From an uncultured Clostridia bacterium (GTDB lineage Bacteria > Bacillota > Clostridia > Oscillospirales > Acutalibacteraceae): a stretch of DNA of 12,648 nt. Numbering within the stretch: the first letter of the stretch is position 1; the number at the start of each line of letters is the position of its first letter. Under the pieces are notes generated by a model, which had not been told where the DNA came from, made no database searches, and was given only the letters and a program-made list of their open reading frames with translations. Positions 5,713-12,648 of the stretch are shown in pieces. A program made the position numbers and the translations under genes. The stretch spans positions 1-12,648 of the forward strand of contig CAMOCU010000007.1 of assembly GCA_946610835.1 (NCBI GenBank), in the 5' to 3' direction.

Positions 5713-8145
5713 ATGTCGAGCGGAATCGGAACCAAATTATATCTGGATGGCGAAAAAGAGTATAAGGCTGCGCTGGCAGAAATCAATCGGTCTATGCGTG
5801 TGCTTGGGACGGAAATGTCGGTTGTTACCGCGCAATTTGACAAAAACGATAAATCCGAACAAGCGCTGACCGCTCGCTCTGCTGCCTTGACCAAAGAGGT
5901 TGATGCACAAAAAGAAAAGATCGAGCAGCTGCAGAATGCGTTAAGAAATGCGAAGGAAGGATTTGGCGAGAACGATAAACGCACGCAAAGCTGGCAGATG
6001 CAGCTGAATAAAGCGCAGGCCGAGTTGATCGGCATGGAAAAAGAGCTCGGTCAAACAAACAAAGAACTGGATGACGTAAAAAACGGCGCAAAAAATGCTG
6101 GCGTAGATATGGAAAAGTTCGGCGACGTCTGCAAAAAAACAGCAGAAGCGATCGGCGCAACATTTGCTGCAATCGGTGCTGGTGTACTTGCCGCAGGAAA
6201 AGAACTTACTAATCTCGCCAAAAACACGGCCGAAGCAGGCGACATCATTGACAAACAATCGCAAAAAGTCGGATTATCCGCAGAGGCGTACCAAAAATGG
6301 GATTACGCAATGCAGATTTCCGGAACAGAGATGGCGAACTGTACGACCGGTCTGAAGACATTGACCAATACGCTGGACGATGCGCGGAACGGCAGCGAGG
6401 GTGCAATCACAAAATTTGAACGTCTGGGTATTTCGATAGACGATTTGAAAGGCAAAAGTCGCGAGGAAGTCTTTGAGGCAACGGTGACTGCGCTGCAAAA
6501 CGTTCAGGACGAAACGGAAAAGGCTGCTCTTGCCAATGATATGTTCGGCAAATCCGGCCAAGACCTTATGCCGCTGTTTAATATGACCGCAGACGCAACA
6601 CACGCGCTGCTGGAAGAAGCAGAATCTTACGGCATGGTTATGAGCAACGACGCTGTTGCTGCATCCGCAACATTTCAAGACAGTCTTACAAAACTGAGCG
6701 GTACGATTGACGGAATAAAAAATAAGATCGGCGCTCAGTTGCTTCCGGGATTTACACAGATCGCGGACGGTATGGCCGATCTGGCGGTCGGAAAAGATGA
6801 CGCTGCGGAAACGATCGGAAGTGGCGTATCAACAGTAATTGATGCAATTTCCGGTATGGTTCCTCAAGTTGTTGAGATTGTCTCAACAGTATCTGGTGCA
6901 GTTCTGCAGAGCCTTCCTTCTGTTTTTGAGTCTCTGGCGCAAGGTATTCTCGGCGGCATTACACAGTTGGCGCCCGTATTGACGGATGTGATTACACAGC
7001 TTGCAGCGACTCTGGTCACCTTGCTGCCGCAGATTGTCGAGGCCGGCATGCAAATTGCGGCTTCGCTGATTTCAGGCATTGCGGAGGCAGTACCATCCCT
7101 AATTCCACAGATTACAGATGTAATTTTGCAGGTGGCCGCTGTACTGCTGGACAACCTGCCCGTTTTGATGGACGCGGCGCTTGCTTTGCTCGAGGGTGTT
7201 GTGCAGGGAGTATTGCAGTCTTTGCCTGTGATTCTTAACGCAATCCCTGGTATCATTACTGCGGTTTGTGATGCTTTAACAAACGGTATCCCCATGCTGT
7301 GGGAAGCAGCTATAGAGCTTTTAAATGGTATTGTTCAAGCGCTTCCGTATCTCATCAATGTATTGCGGGTGCAGATACCCACGATTGTGACTACGATCGT
7401 TTCCGGCCTGACGACCATGATCCCGACTCTGCTCAATGCCGCTGTCTCTTTTTGGTCGGCGATCGCACAAGCAATACCTGTCATTATCCGGATGCTTATT
7501 CCGCTGATTCCGTCCATTGTTGAGACGATTGTGCAGGTGTTGTCAGACAATTTCCCGCTTTTGCTCGGCGCAGCAATTGATGTAATGATGGCAATCGTCC
7601 AGGCGATCCCTGTCATTGTGCGCACATTGGCTGCTGAGTTTCCGCGTATCGTAGAGACAATGCTTTCGGCGTTGCGGGCAGCATTGCCGTCCTTGGCAAC
7701 GATGGGCAGACAGCTGCTCGAGGGACTCTGGAACGGCATTCAGAATGTTAAGGATTGGTTGATTGATAAGATTCGGAATCTTGGATACGCTGTAACCGAT
7801 GCACTAAAAGAGGTTTTCGGAATTGCATCACCATCAAAAGTTTTTGAAAAAGAAATCGGTCAGAATCTTGGCCTTGGAATCGGCGTGGGTTTTGAAAAGG
7901 CTATGGACAGTGTGAGCCGAGACATGGCAAATGCGATCCCGACAGAATTCGGCATGGGTGCAGCCGTATCTATGCCGACACAAGGATACGGCGATTACAC
8001 GAAATACGATGCACCGATCGCAGTGACGCTCACACTGCATATTGATGCTTTCAACAATTACGGCACAGACGACATCGACAATCTGGCAGACGAATTGTCC
8101 GTTTTGATCGCAGAAAAAATCAACAGGAGGTCGAAAGCTTTTTGA
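5713..8145 (+). CDS. Tail tape measure protein
   Basis: 810 residues. Sets tail length by spanning the tube lumen during assembly and is ejected with the DNA. Residues 1 to about 130 are highly charged and coiled-coil-like ('KEVDAQKEKIEQLQNALRNAKE'). Residues 146-162 are a hydrophobic Ala/Gly-rich stretch. About 165-360 resemble the conserved tape-measure core, with 'AGDIIDKQSQKVGLSAEAYQKW' and 'DMFGKSGQDLMPL'. About 380-660 are very hydrophobic with Pro at an exact 44-residue period (439, 483, 527, 571, 615, 659). The C-terminal part has the common tape-measure motif 'GIASPSKVFEKEIGQNLGLGIGVGF' (703-727). Start ATG 5713 follows a G-rich site (GAGGGGCGGG, 5701-5710). At the usual roughly 0.15 nm per residue it predicts a tail of around 120 nm (inference). 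No lytic or peptidase domain is seen. Confidence 0.93.
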   Translation: MSSGIGTKLYLDGEKEYKAALAEINRSMRVLGTEMSVVTAQFDKNDKSEQALTARSAALTKEVDAQKEKIEQLQNALRNAKEGFGENDKRTQSWQMQLNKAQAELIGMEKELGQTNKELDDVKNGAKNAGVDMEKFGDVCKKTAEAIGATFAAIGAGVLAAGKELTNLAKNTAEAGDIIDKQSQKVGLSAEAYQKWDYAMQISGTEMANCTTGLKTLTNTLDDARNGSEGAITKFERLGISIDDLKGKSREEVFEATVTALQNVQDETEKAALANDMFGKSGQDLMPLFNMTADATHALLEEAESYGMVMSNDAVAASATFQDSLTKLSGTIDGIKNKIGAQLLPGFTQIADGMADLAVGKDDAAETIGSGVSTVIDAISGMVPQVVEIVSTVSGAVLQSLPSVFESLAQGILGGITQLAPVLTDVITQLAATLVTLLPQIVEAGMQIAASLISGIAEAVPSLIPQITDVILQVAAVLLDNLPVLMDAALALLEGVVQGVLQSLPVILNAIPGIITAVCDALTNGIPMLWEAAIELLNGIVQALPYLINVLRVQIPTIVTTIVSGLTTMIPTLLNAAVSFWSAIAQAIPVIIRMLIPLIPSIVETIVQVLSDNFPLLLGAAIDVMMAIVQAIPVIVRTLAAEFPRIVETMLSALRAALPSLATMGRQLLEGLWNGIQNVKDWLIDKIRNLGYAVTDALKEVFGIASPSKVFEKEIGQNLGLGIGVGFEKAMDSVSRDMANAIPTEFGMGAAVSMPTQGYGDYTKYDAPIAVTLTLHIDAFNNYGTDDIDNLADELSVLIAEKINRRSKAF
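7027..7689 (+). repeat. Five tandem 44-residue hydrophobic repeats in the tape measure gene
   Basis: Residues 439-658 of the tape measure divide into five units of exactly 44 residues (132 nt), each starting with Pro in a hydrophobic 'LP', 'IP' or 'FP' context at 439, 483, 527, 571 and 615; a sixth Pro at 659 closes the series. Units share 'P.LL.AA......I.QA.P' in the first half. Later units share Pro at +18 and +29 followed by 'IVETI' or 'IVTTI'. The first two have the inner Pro at +22 instead. Divergence is considerable at DNA level, so this is an old duplication or a structural period. Confidence 0.75.
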
Positions 8146-8840
8146 ATGCGTTCGTTTACAATGGGATCAGTTCCGCAGACATGGGACTGTTTATCTCCGA
8201 AAAAAACATATATTCTGCACCGCAGCGGGATTTTACAGTCGTCTCCGTCCCTGGCAGGGACGGGGATGTTTTTTTAGATAACGGCCGATATAAAAACATC
8301 GACGTTTCCTACACAGTTTCTTTCACGGATGCTGCCCGTCGCGCAAGTGATCTGCGCTACTGGCTGCAGGCGCGTGGATATGGCCTGCTGACAGATACCT
8401 ATCAGCCGGAATATTTTCGCAAAGCCATTTTTTCTTCCAAACTGGACATCAGCGAGGTGCTGATCGGCGTTGGCAAAGCTAAAATCAATTTTAATTGCGA
8501 TCCCTATCTGTACCTTTTTTCCGGAGCGGAAGAGACCACGATCACACAAAGCGGCACAACGTTGCGAAACCCGGAAATGTATACAGCGATCCCTAAAATC
8601 CGTATTTATGGCACCGGAGATCTGAATCTGTATGTCAACAGCAGCAGTTACTACATTACAGATGTTGATGGAGATATCACGCTGGACTGTGCGTCGAAAA
8701 ATGCTTATAAAGGTGCTGCGCTGCAAAACGACAAAATTCAGTTTTCGGATTTTCCGGTGCTCAAGCGCGGCAACAATGCAATAGGCTGGAGCGGCAATGT
8801 AACAAAAGTGTTAATCACACCCAACTGGAGGACAATATAA
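8142..8840 (+). CDS. Distal tail protein (Dit), TTG start
   Basis: 232 residues. Dit forms the hexameric ring at the end of the tail tube and anchors the tail-tip protein and receptor-binding parts. The N-terminus 'MNAFVYNGISSADMGLFISEKN', the 'VVSVPGRDGDVFLDNGRYKNIDVSY' segment and 'ARRASDLRYWLQARGYGLLTDTYQPEYFRKA' are typical of the Gram-positive siphophage tail family. The start is TTG at 8142, with the full AGGAGG at 8125-8130 (11-nt spacing); no in-frame ATG occurs before codon 14, which would cut into the conserved N-terminus. The TTG overlaps the tape measure stop (TTGA). A GC-rich hairpin followed by seven T lies within codons 34-45. The C-terminal half is beta-rich galectin-like by expectation, with no extra carbohydrate-binding module evident at this length. 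Confidence 0.9.
   Translation: MNAFVYNGISSADMGLFISEKNIYSAPQRDFTVVSVPGRDGDVFLDNGRYKNIDVSYTVSFTDAARRASDLRYWLQARGYGLLTDTYQPEYFRKAIFSSKLDISEVLIGVGKAKINFNCDPYLYLFSGAEETTITQSGTTLRNPEMYTAIPKIRIYGTGDLNLYVNSSSYYITDVDGDITLDCASKNAYKGAALQNDKIQFSDFPVLKRGNNAIGWSGNVTKVLITPNWRTI
8242..8275 (+). terminator. Terminator-like hairpin inside the distal tail gene
   Basis: TCTCCGTCCCT (8242-8252) pairs with AGGGACGGGGA (8256-8266): 11 base pairs with one G-U wobble and a GGC loop. A TG and then seven T follow (8269-8275). It has the form of a factor-independent terminator on the + strand but lies in the 5' part of a gene that must be transcribed through. Codons for the conserved VPGRDGD-VFL stretch explain part of the symmetry. 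Activity is not shown; it may be partial, an attenuator, or a coincidence. Confidence 0.4.
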
Positions 8841-8852
8841 GGTGGTGACAGT

Positions 8853-11777
8853 ATGACACCGATTTTAATGCAAGACGGTACTGTGATCTGTTTTCTGGCG
8901 GATGCATTGACGTGTGTTGTAACAGAGGAGCGTAACGGCATCTATGAGTTGAGCATGACATTTCCTGTGGTAAGCGAGATGTTTTCGCAGCTACGCATCG
9001 ACAGACTGATCAAAGCCAAACCGAATGATACAGCAGATTTGCAGCTTTTCCGGATTTACTCCATCACAAAGCCAATCAACGGCATTATAACAGTCAAGGC
9101 AGAGCATATATCCTACGCACTATCCAGCATGCCCGTTGCCCGTGTCAAAATCAAAGGCACAGCGGATGCAGCAATTGACGACATTCTCGGAAATGTAAAT
9201 CTTATGATGAGCACAGAGGATACAGAGTATTCCACGCCGTTCCGCGTGTCTGTCTGTCCGGACATGGACGCTGTGCATGACTTTGCTTATGAGGTCGGTT
9301 CCGCACGCGGGGCGCTTGGCGGAACCGAAGGATCCGTGCTGGACGTTTACGGCGGCGAATATGAGTTTGACAATTATGTGATCCGGCTGCATAAAAACCG
9401 CGGCACACACACCGGGATTGTGATTGCATACGGCAAAAACATGACAGATATTAAGGCAACGACAAGCCTTGACAATGCTTACACCGGGCTTTTCCCGTAC
9501 GCAAAGCGGAATGATCAGCTTTACTATCTGCACGGGTATGAGTTTGACGACAACATGCATATGATCACATTTGACCCGGTGATTGCGGTGGAAAACAAAT
9601 CAGGAATCGAAGATCGTGTTCTTCTGCGGGATTTCAGCAGCGAGTTTGAGGACGACGAGGAGATTACAAATAAAACATTACTCGCTAAAGCGACCGCTTT
9701 TTTGGAGCGCAACAACATCAACAATCCGGAAGTAAACATCGTTGTGTCGTTTGTGCATCTTTGGCAGTCGCCGGACTACGCCGAATATGCGCCGTTGGAA
9801 AAAGTCTCTTTGTGCGATTGGGTGACGGCACAACATGAAATTCTCGGCATCAACGTGGAAGCGCAGGTCATCAAAACAGTATATAATACGCTTTCAGAAC
9901 GATATGACAAGATTGAGCTGGGGTCAGCGCGTGCCAATTTCGGCGATACAATCCGTCAAGCAACGCACGATTTGAATGCAGCGATCGACGCAATCAATAC
10001 CAGCGATGAGTATTCCAAAATTACACAGGAATACAAAGCAGCCATTTTAAGAGCTACACAGCGGATAACCGGTTACAGCGGCGGTTATGTGCGGTTTAAT
10101 CCATATCTCAAAGAGGATGGCGAAACATTGGCAGACCCACAAGAGATTCTGATTATGGATTCCAACCAAATCGTAAACGCGCAAAAGCTGTGGCGTTGGA
10201 ACATAGGAGGATTGGGGTATTCCAACACTGGATATAACGGCGAATACAAAACAGCGATCACGATGGACGGGGAAATTGTTGCGGATTTTATTACGACGGG
10301 AAAGCTTAACGCATCCTTGATCCAAACCGGGACGCTTAACGCAAAATATATCAAGGCAGGTATCCTTTCCGACAAAAACAATCTGTTTTCCTTCAATCTG
10401 GACACCGGAGAAATCATTGCGTCGAACATGCATCTTTCCGGCGGAACCATCCAGATCGGCAATGCGTCTTATTACACATATATCGCAAACGGAGAAATTT
10501 CACAGCATCTGGCGAAAAATACTTCAGGGGCATCGTTGACTGGAGGCCTCGTAATTACCGGCTATACAACAGAATCAGGTGAGGAAAAATGGCGTGAAAC
10601 CATATATTTCAACGAAGAAAACTCCAAAGCTGAAGGTGTAGCCATTTCGAAGCGAAGGGAAGATGGGAATTTCGCTGCTATTGCTGTTTTCACCGACGCA
10701 GGCGCTGCGATTTTCCGCAGTACGAGTATTACGGGTAATCTGAGTGCAAGCGGTTGGCTTTCCGTTAACGGATCATTTACAACGATTGGCAACGCAGACA
10801 TCAACGGCAGTCTGACTGCAAACGGGCGAGGACAATTCAACAACGGATTAACGGTTTATGAATCAAGTACATTTTATGGATCAGTATCGTTTGAGAACAG
10901 CGTTTCTTTCGCAAATAGTTCATTTACGCTTAATTCTTTGAGCTTTTCAGGCAATGGCGGCATAACAAGCAAGTTAATTGTATCCGGCGCAACAAGCTTA
11001 AACAGCACGTTGTATGTAAAAAGCGGCACAAATCTGGCAAGCACACTCAATGTCGCCGGAAAAACGACACTGCTGAACGATCTCATAGTGAGCGGCCAAA
11101 TAACAAGCGGAAGCCTTGCAACCGGAACGATCACGGCAACGCAATTCGATATACAGTATCAAGACGGCGGAGAGACATATACAACGCAAATATATGCCGG
11201 CGGCGCTTCTTTCGGATTCAGTTCAGGTTCTAACAAAAGGCAGGCGATTTACGGTTCTAACGGTGCATATTTCGGTACAAACTCAGACGCAAAACTATTG
11301 TATGATTCCGGTATGCTGATGTTGATAGGTAGCGGGTCATTTGGCGACTATGGCACTGCCGTTTCCGTTGATCTTGGAAATAACGACACAATTGCTATTT
11401 TCGCAACCAATCTTGACGGCAAAAAAGGGCTGCATGTATACGGCGTCGTCGGTGCGGAAAAGTTTCTGCAGGGATCCACTCAGGAAATCAAGCAAAATAT
11501 CAAGCCAGCACCGAGCGCAATCAGCGCAATCCGGAACAGTACAATTTATCAATATAACATTGCTGCGGACGGCGAAAGCAATATCATTTCTGTGCAAAGC
11601 GAACAGTCCGATGATCCTGTTAGCTATGGGTTTGTAATCGAGCGCGAAACCCCGGAAGAAATTATCTCGCCAAGCAGAAAAGCAATTGATTTGTATAGTA
11701 TGGCGTCACTGAATTGGAAAGCGACGCAGGAAATTTTAGCAAGACTGGAAAGATTGGAGGCATCGCAAAATGCGTGA
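8853..11777 (+). CDS. Tail-tip (prophage tail endopeptidase-like) protein with fibre region and S74 chaperone
   Basis: 974 residues. Residues 1 to about 365 are the conserved siphophage tail-tip domain (gp18/prophage-tail type) that caps the tube below Dit: 'MTPILMQDGTVICFLADALTCVVTEERNG' start, 'SVLDVYGGEYEFDNYVIRLHKNRG' and 'GLFPYAKR'. About 405-530 hold a module common in Gram-positive phages: 'SGGYVRFNPY', 'WRWNIGGLGYSNTGYNGEY' and 'GEIVADFITTGKLNASLIQTGTL'. About 626-750 are a Ser/Asn/Gly-rich fibre with a 12-residue beta period. The C-terminus (875-974) is an S74-type intramolecular chaperone. It has 'STQEIKQNI' with Ser875 and Lys880 in the Ser-x4-Lys spacing of the self-cleaving dyad, then 'YGFVIERETPEE' and a terminal coiled coil 'NWKATQEILARLERLEA'. 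No M23, NlpC or other wall hydrolase domain is visible, so a lytic role is not supported. A ribosome site (GGTGGTGA, 8841-8848) precedes ATG 8853. Confidence 0.88.
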   Translation: MTPILMQDGTVICFLADALTCVVTEERNGIYELSMTFPVVSEMFSQLRIDRLIKAKPNDTADLQLFRIYSITKPINGIITVKAEHISYALSSMPVARVKIKGTADAAIDDILGNVNLMMSTEDTEYSTPFRVSVCPDMDAVHDFAYEVGSARGALGGTEGSVLDVYGGEYEFDNYVIRLHKNRGTHTGIVIAYGKNMTDIKATTSLDNAYTGLFPYAKRNDQLYYLHGYEFDDNMHMITFDPVIAVENKSGIEDRVLLRDFSSEFEDDEEITNKTLLAKATAFLERNNINNPEVNIVVSFVHLWQSPDYAEYAPLEKVSLCDWVTAQHEILGINVEAQVIKTVYNTLSERYDKIELGSARANFGDTIRQATHDLNAAIDAINTSDEYSKITQEYKAAILRATQRITGYSGGYVRFNPYLKEDGETLADPQEILIMDSNQIVNAQKLWRWNIGGLGYSNTGYNGEYKTAITMDGEIVADFITTGKLNASLIQTGTLNAKYIKAGILSDKNNLFSFNLDTGEIIASNMHLSGGTIQIGNASYYTYIANGEISQHLAKNTSGASLTGGLVITGYTTESGEEKWRETIYFNEENSKAEGVAISKRREDGNFAAIAVFTDAGAAIFRSTSITGNLSASGWLSVNGSFTTIGNADINGSLTANGRGQFNNGLTVYESSTFYGSVSFENSVSFANSSFTLNSLSFSGNGGITSKLIVSGATSLNSTLYVKSGTNLASTLNVAGKTTLLNDLIVSGQITSGSLATGTITATQFDIQYQDGGETYTTQIYAGGASFGFSSGSNKRQAIYGSNGAYFGTNSDAKLLYDSGMLMLIGSGSFGDYGTAVSVDLGNNDTIAIFATNLDGKKGLHVYGVVGAEKFLQGSTQEIKQNIKPAPSAISAIRNSTIYQYNIAADGESNIISVQSEQSDDPVSYGFVIERETPEEIISPSRKAIDLYSMASLNWKATQEILARLERLEASQNA
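10728..11096 (+). repeat. 12-residue beta repeats in tail fibre region
   Basis: Residues 626-748 of the tail-tip protein repeat the pattern L-x-V-x-G. The leading hydrophobic residue falls at 684, 696, 708, 720, 732 and 744, exactly 12 apart, and earlier at 630, 654, 666 and 678, with a 6-residue phase change at 678-684. The clearest units are 'LNSTLYVKSGTN', 'LASTLNVAGKTT' and 'LNDLIVSGQI'. This looks like a trimeric beta-structured fibre shaft ahead of the S74 chaperone. Confidence 0.65.
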
Positions 11778-11922
11778 AATTTTAAAAAGAAAACTGGAAG
11801 ATCTAAAAAAAGATGAAGAAAAGGCTATCGCCCAGCTCAACGCAATTCTCGGCGCAAAATCGGTTGTAATCGATTTGATTAAGGAAGCCGGAGATGAGGA
11901 GAAGGTTGAGGTAAAAAAATGA
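11770..11922 (+). CDS. Small helical protein of unknown function (50 residues)
   Basis: 50 residues: 'MREILKRKLEDLKKDEEK...' then 'AIAQLNAILGAKSVVIDLIKE' and a charged tail ending KVEVKK. The first part has a heptad-like spacing of Leu/Ile typical of a short coiled coil. The ATG overlaps the end of the tail-tip gene by 8 nt and lies 9 nt after GGAGG (11756-11760), so it should be translated. Its stop overlaps the next ATG (ATGA at 11919-11922). Small helical proteins at this point are seen in tail-tip clusters of Gram-positive phages, sometimes as chaperones or linkers for the receptor-binding protein, but this one is not recognised and no function is assigned. Confidence 0.75.
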   Translation: MREILKRKLEDLKKDEEKAIAQLNAILGAKSVVIDLIKEAGDEEKVEVKK

Positions 11923-12648
11923 AAATATTCCGTATTGATTGTTCAGACGAATCTGGCGTTCCGAAAATACCGGATGGCGTATGTCTCGGCGGATACGGAG
12001 AGCATAATGCCGTGCAGTTGGTTATTGAGATGCCGCAAAGGTTATGCTGCGCAACGTATCACACCGTGGTAATCGGTACGGTAACGACCGCACCGATTAC
12101 AACCGTTGCAAATGCAGACGGCGCATATAGGATCGGCAGTACGTTGTATGTCCCGCTCACGCAGGCATATACGTGTCAGCGATACGTTGACGTGCAAACG
12201 GCTGCCTATGTGCAGGATACAGACGGTATACGCCTGATCGGTACAACGGAGTCCGTACACGGGCTGATGTTTGCACGCACGGCCGCGATTAAAGTGCCCG
12301 CGGATATACCTAGCGGTATCATTGCGGAATTATATCGCAAAATCGGCAGCGTTCCGGAATTTCCGCAAAATGCCGCAGACGGGACAATTGTTTACTTGGA
12401 AGATATCGATTTTTATATCTTTCGCAATGGCGAGTGGTATTCTCTTCCGCGCATCCTACCGGAAATTGCCGTAATAGCAAACGCAGAAACACTACAGAAC
12501 ATGCAGGACGGACAAATTGCCTACATTCCGGAGGATTCTGATAGCGCTTCAAGCGGCTTGTATATCCGCAAAAACAGCAAAACATATTTTATCGACGCGC
12601 ACACCCATGCGAACGCGGCGACGCTTGCGCAGTTTTCCACGCTCGACG
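11919..12648 (+). CDS. Baseplate/tail fibre protein (5' part, cut by window end)
   Basis: 243 residues are visible, with the frame open at the window end. The ATG at 11919 overlaps the previous stop (ATGA), and GAGGT at 11908-11912 gives a 6-nt spacing. The N-terminal ~125 residues are beta-rich and Cys-containing ('IDCSDESGVPKIPDGVCLGGYGEHNAVQLVIEMPQ'), ending in an 'ARTAAIKVPADIPSGIIAELYRKIG' connector. This resembles N-terminal docking domains of baseplate upper proteins but is not a firm match. From about 147 two related modules occur: 'PQNAADGTIVYLEDIDFYIF' (149-168) and 'LQNMQDGQIAYIPED' (192-206) with 'GLYIRKNSKTYFID' (213-226). It continues 'AHTHANAATLAQFSTLD', a motif common in phage tail-fibre and baseplate proteins. 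Position after the tail-tip gene suggests host recognition or a baseplate scaffold. Confidence 0.75.
   Translation, partial: MKIFRIDCSDESGVPKIPDGVCLGGYGEHNAVQLVIEMPQRLCCATYHTVVIGTVTTAPITTVANADGAYRIGSTLYVPLTQAYTCQRYVDVQTAAYVQDTDGIRLIGTTESVHGLMFARTAAIKVPADIPSGIIAELYRKIGSVPEFPQNAADGTIVYLEDIDFYIFRNGEWYSLPRILPEIAVIANAETLQNMQDGQIAYIPEDSDSASSGLYIRKNSKTYFIDAHTHANAATLAQFSTLD

Noticed and set aside
6856..7690. Hydrophobic middle of the 810-residue protein read as a multi-pass membrane transporter
   Set aside because: Position, length, coiled-coil N-terminus and the C-terminal 'SPSKVF' motif identify a tape measure; hydrophobic repeats are normal in that family.
1..12648. Possible stop-codon recoding, since no gene here ends with TAG alone
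   Set aside because: Only about a dozen stops are visible, TAA and TGA are both used normally, and no frame needs readthrough of a TAG; no evidence of an alternative code.
1..12648. CRISPR arrays, tRNA genes, insertion sequences, attachment sites or a defence island
   Set aside because: No direct-repeat/spacer pattern, tRNA-like fold, transposase or integrase was seen; coding is continuous with no gap long enough to hold such elements.

Overview
The window is a gap-free stretch of a tailed-phage or prophage late operon. Every gene is on the + strand and nearly all neighbours overlap or sit within about 30 nt. It covers the end of head assembly, the connector, the tail tube, the tail tip and the start of the receptor-binding or baseplate region. 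The genes are HK97-type siphovirus genes of Gram-positive (Bacillota) phages: strong AGGAGG-like ribosome binding sites, ATGA overlaps, a phi13-type major tail protein, and the Dit/prophage-tail pair. Base composition is moderate (mid-40s to about 50% GC by eye), which fits a clostridial or other gut Bacillota host. No integrase, repressor or host gene is present, so a free phage cannot be told from a prophage, and the species cannot be named.

Layout. 1-660: 3' end of the portal gene. 665-1819: an unusual single reading frame joining a P-loop kinase-like NTPase to a ClpP-like prohead protease. 1841-3028: HK97-fold major capsid protein with an N-terminal scaffold-like region. 3060-4492: head-tail connector, head-tail adaptor, HK97 gp10-like protein and a probable tail terminator. 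4495-5079: major tail (tube) protein. 5097-5698: tail assembly chaperone with a textbook -1 frameshift signal (slippery A AAA AAT plus a 14-bp hairpin) giving a G and a G-T product. 5713-8145: tape measure protein with an exact 44-residue periodic hydrophobic region. 8142-8840: distal tail protein, starting at TTG. 8853-11777: tail-tip protein joined to a 12-residue-repeat fibre and a C-terminal S74 self-cleaving chaperone. 11770-11922: 50-residue helical protein. 11919-end: baseplate or fibre protein, cut by the window edge.

How they work together. The protease trims capsid N-termini inside the prohead, and DNA enters through the portal. The connector and adaptor proteins seal the vertex and join the independently built tail. 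That tail is assembled by tube subunits around the tape measure with the G/G-T chaperones, on a tip made of Dit and the fibre-bearing tail-tip protein.

The observations most worth follow-up are the NTPase-protease fusion with possible internal starts for a protease-only product, the complete frameshift signal, the 44-residue tape-measure repeat, and a terminator-like hairpin inside the distal tail gene. No novel defence or non-phage system was seen.
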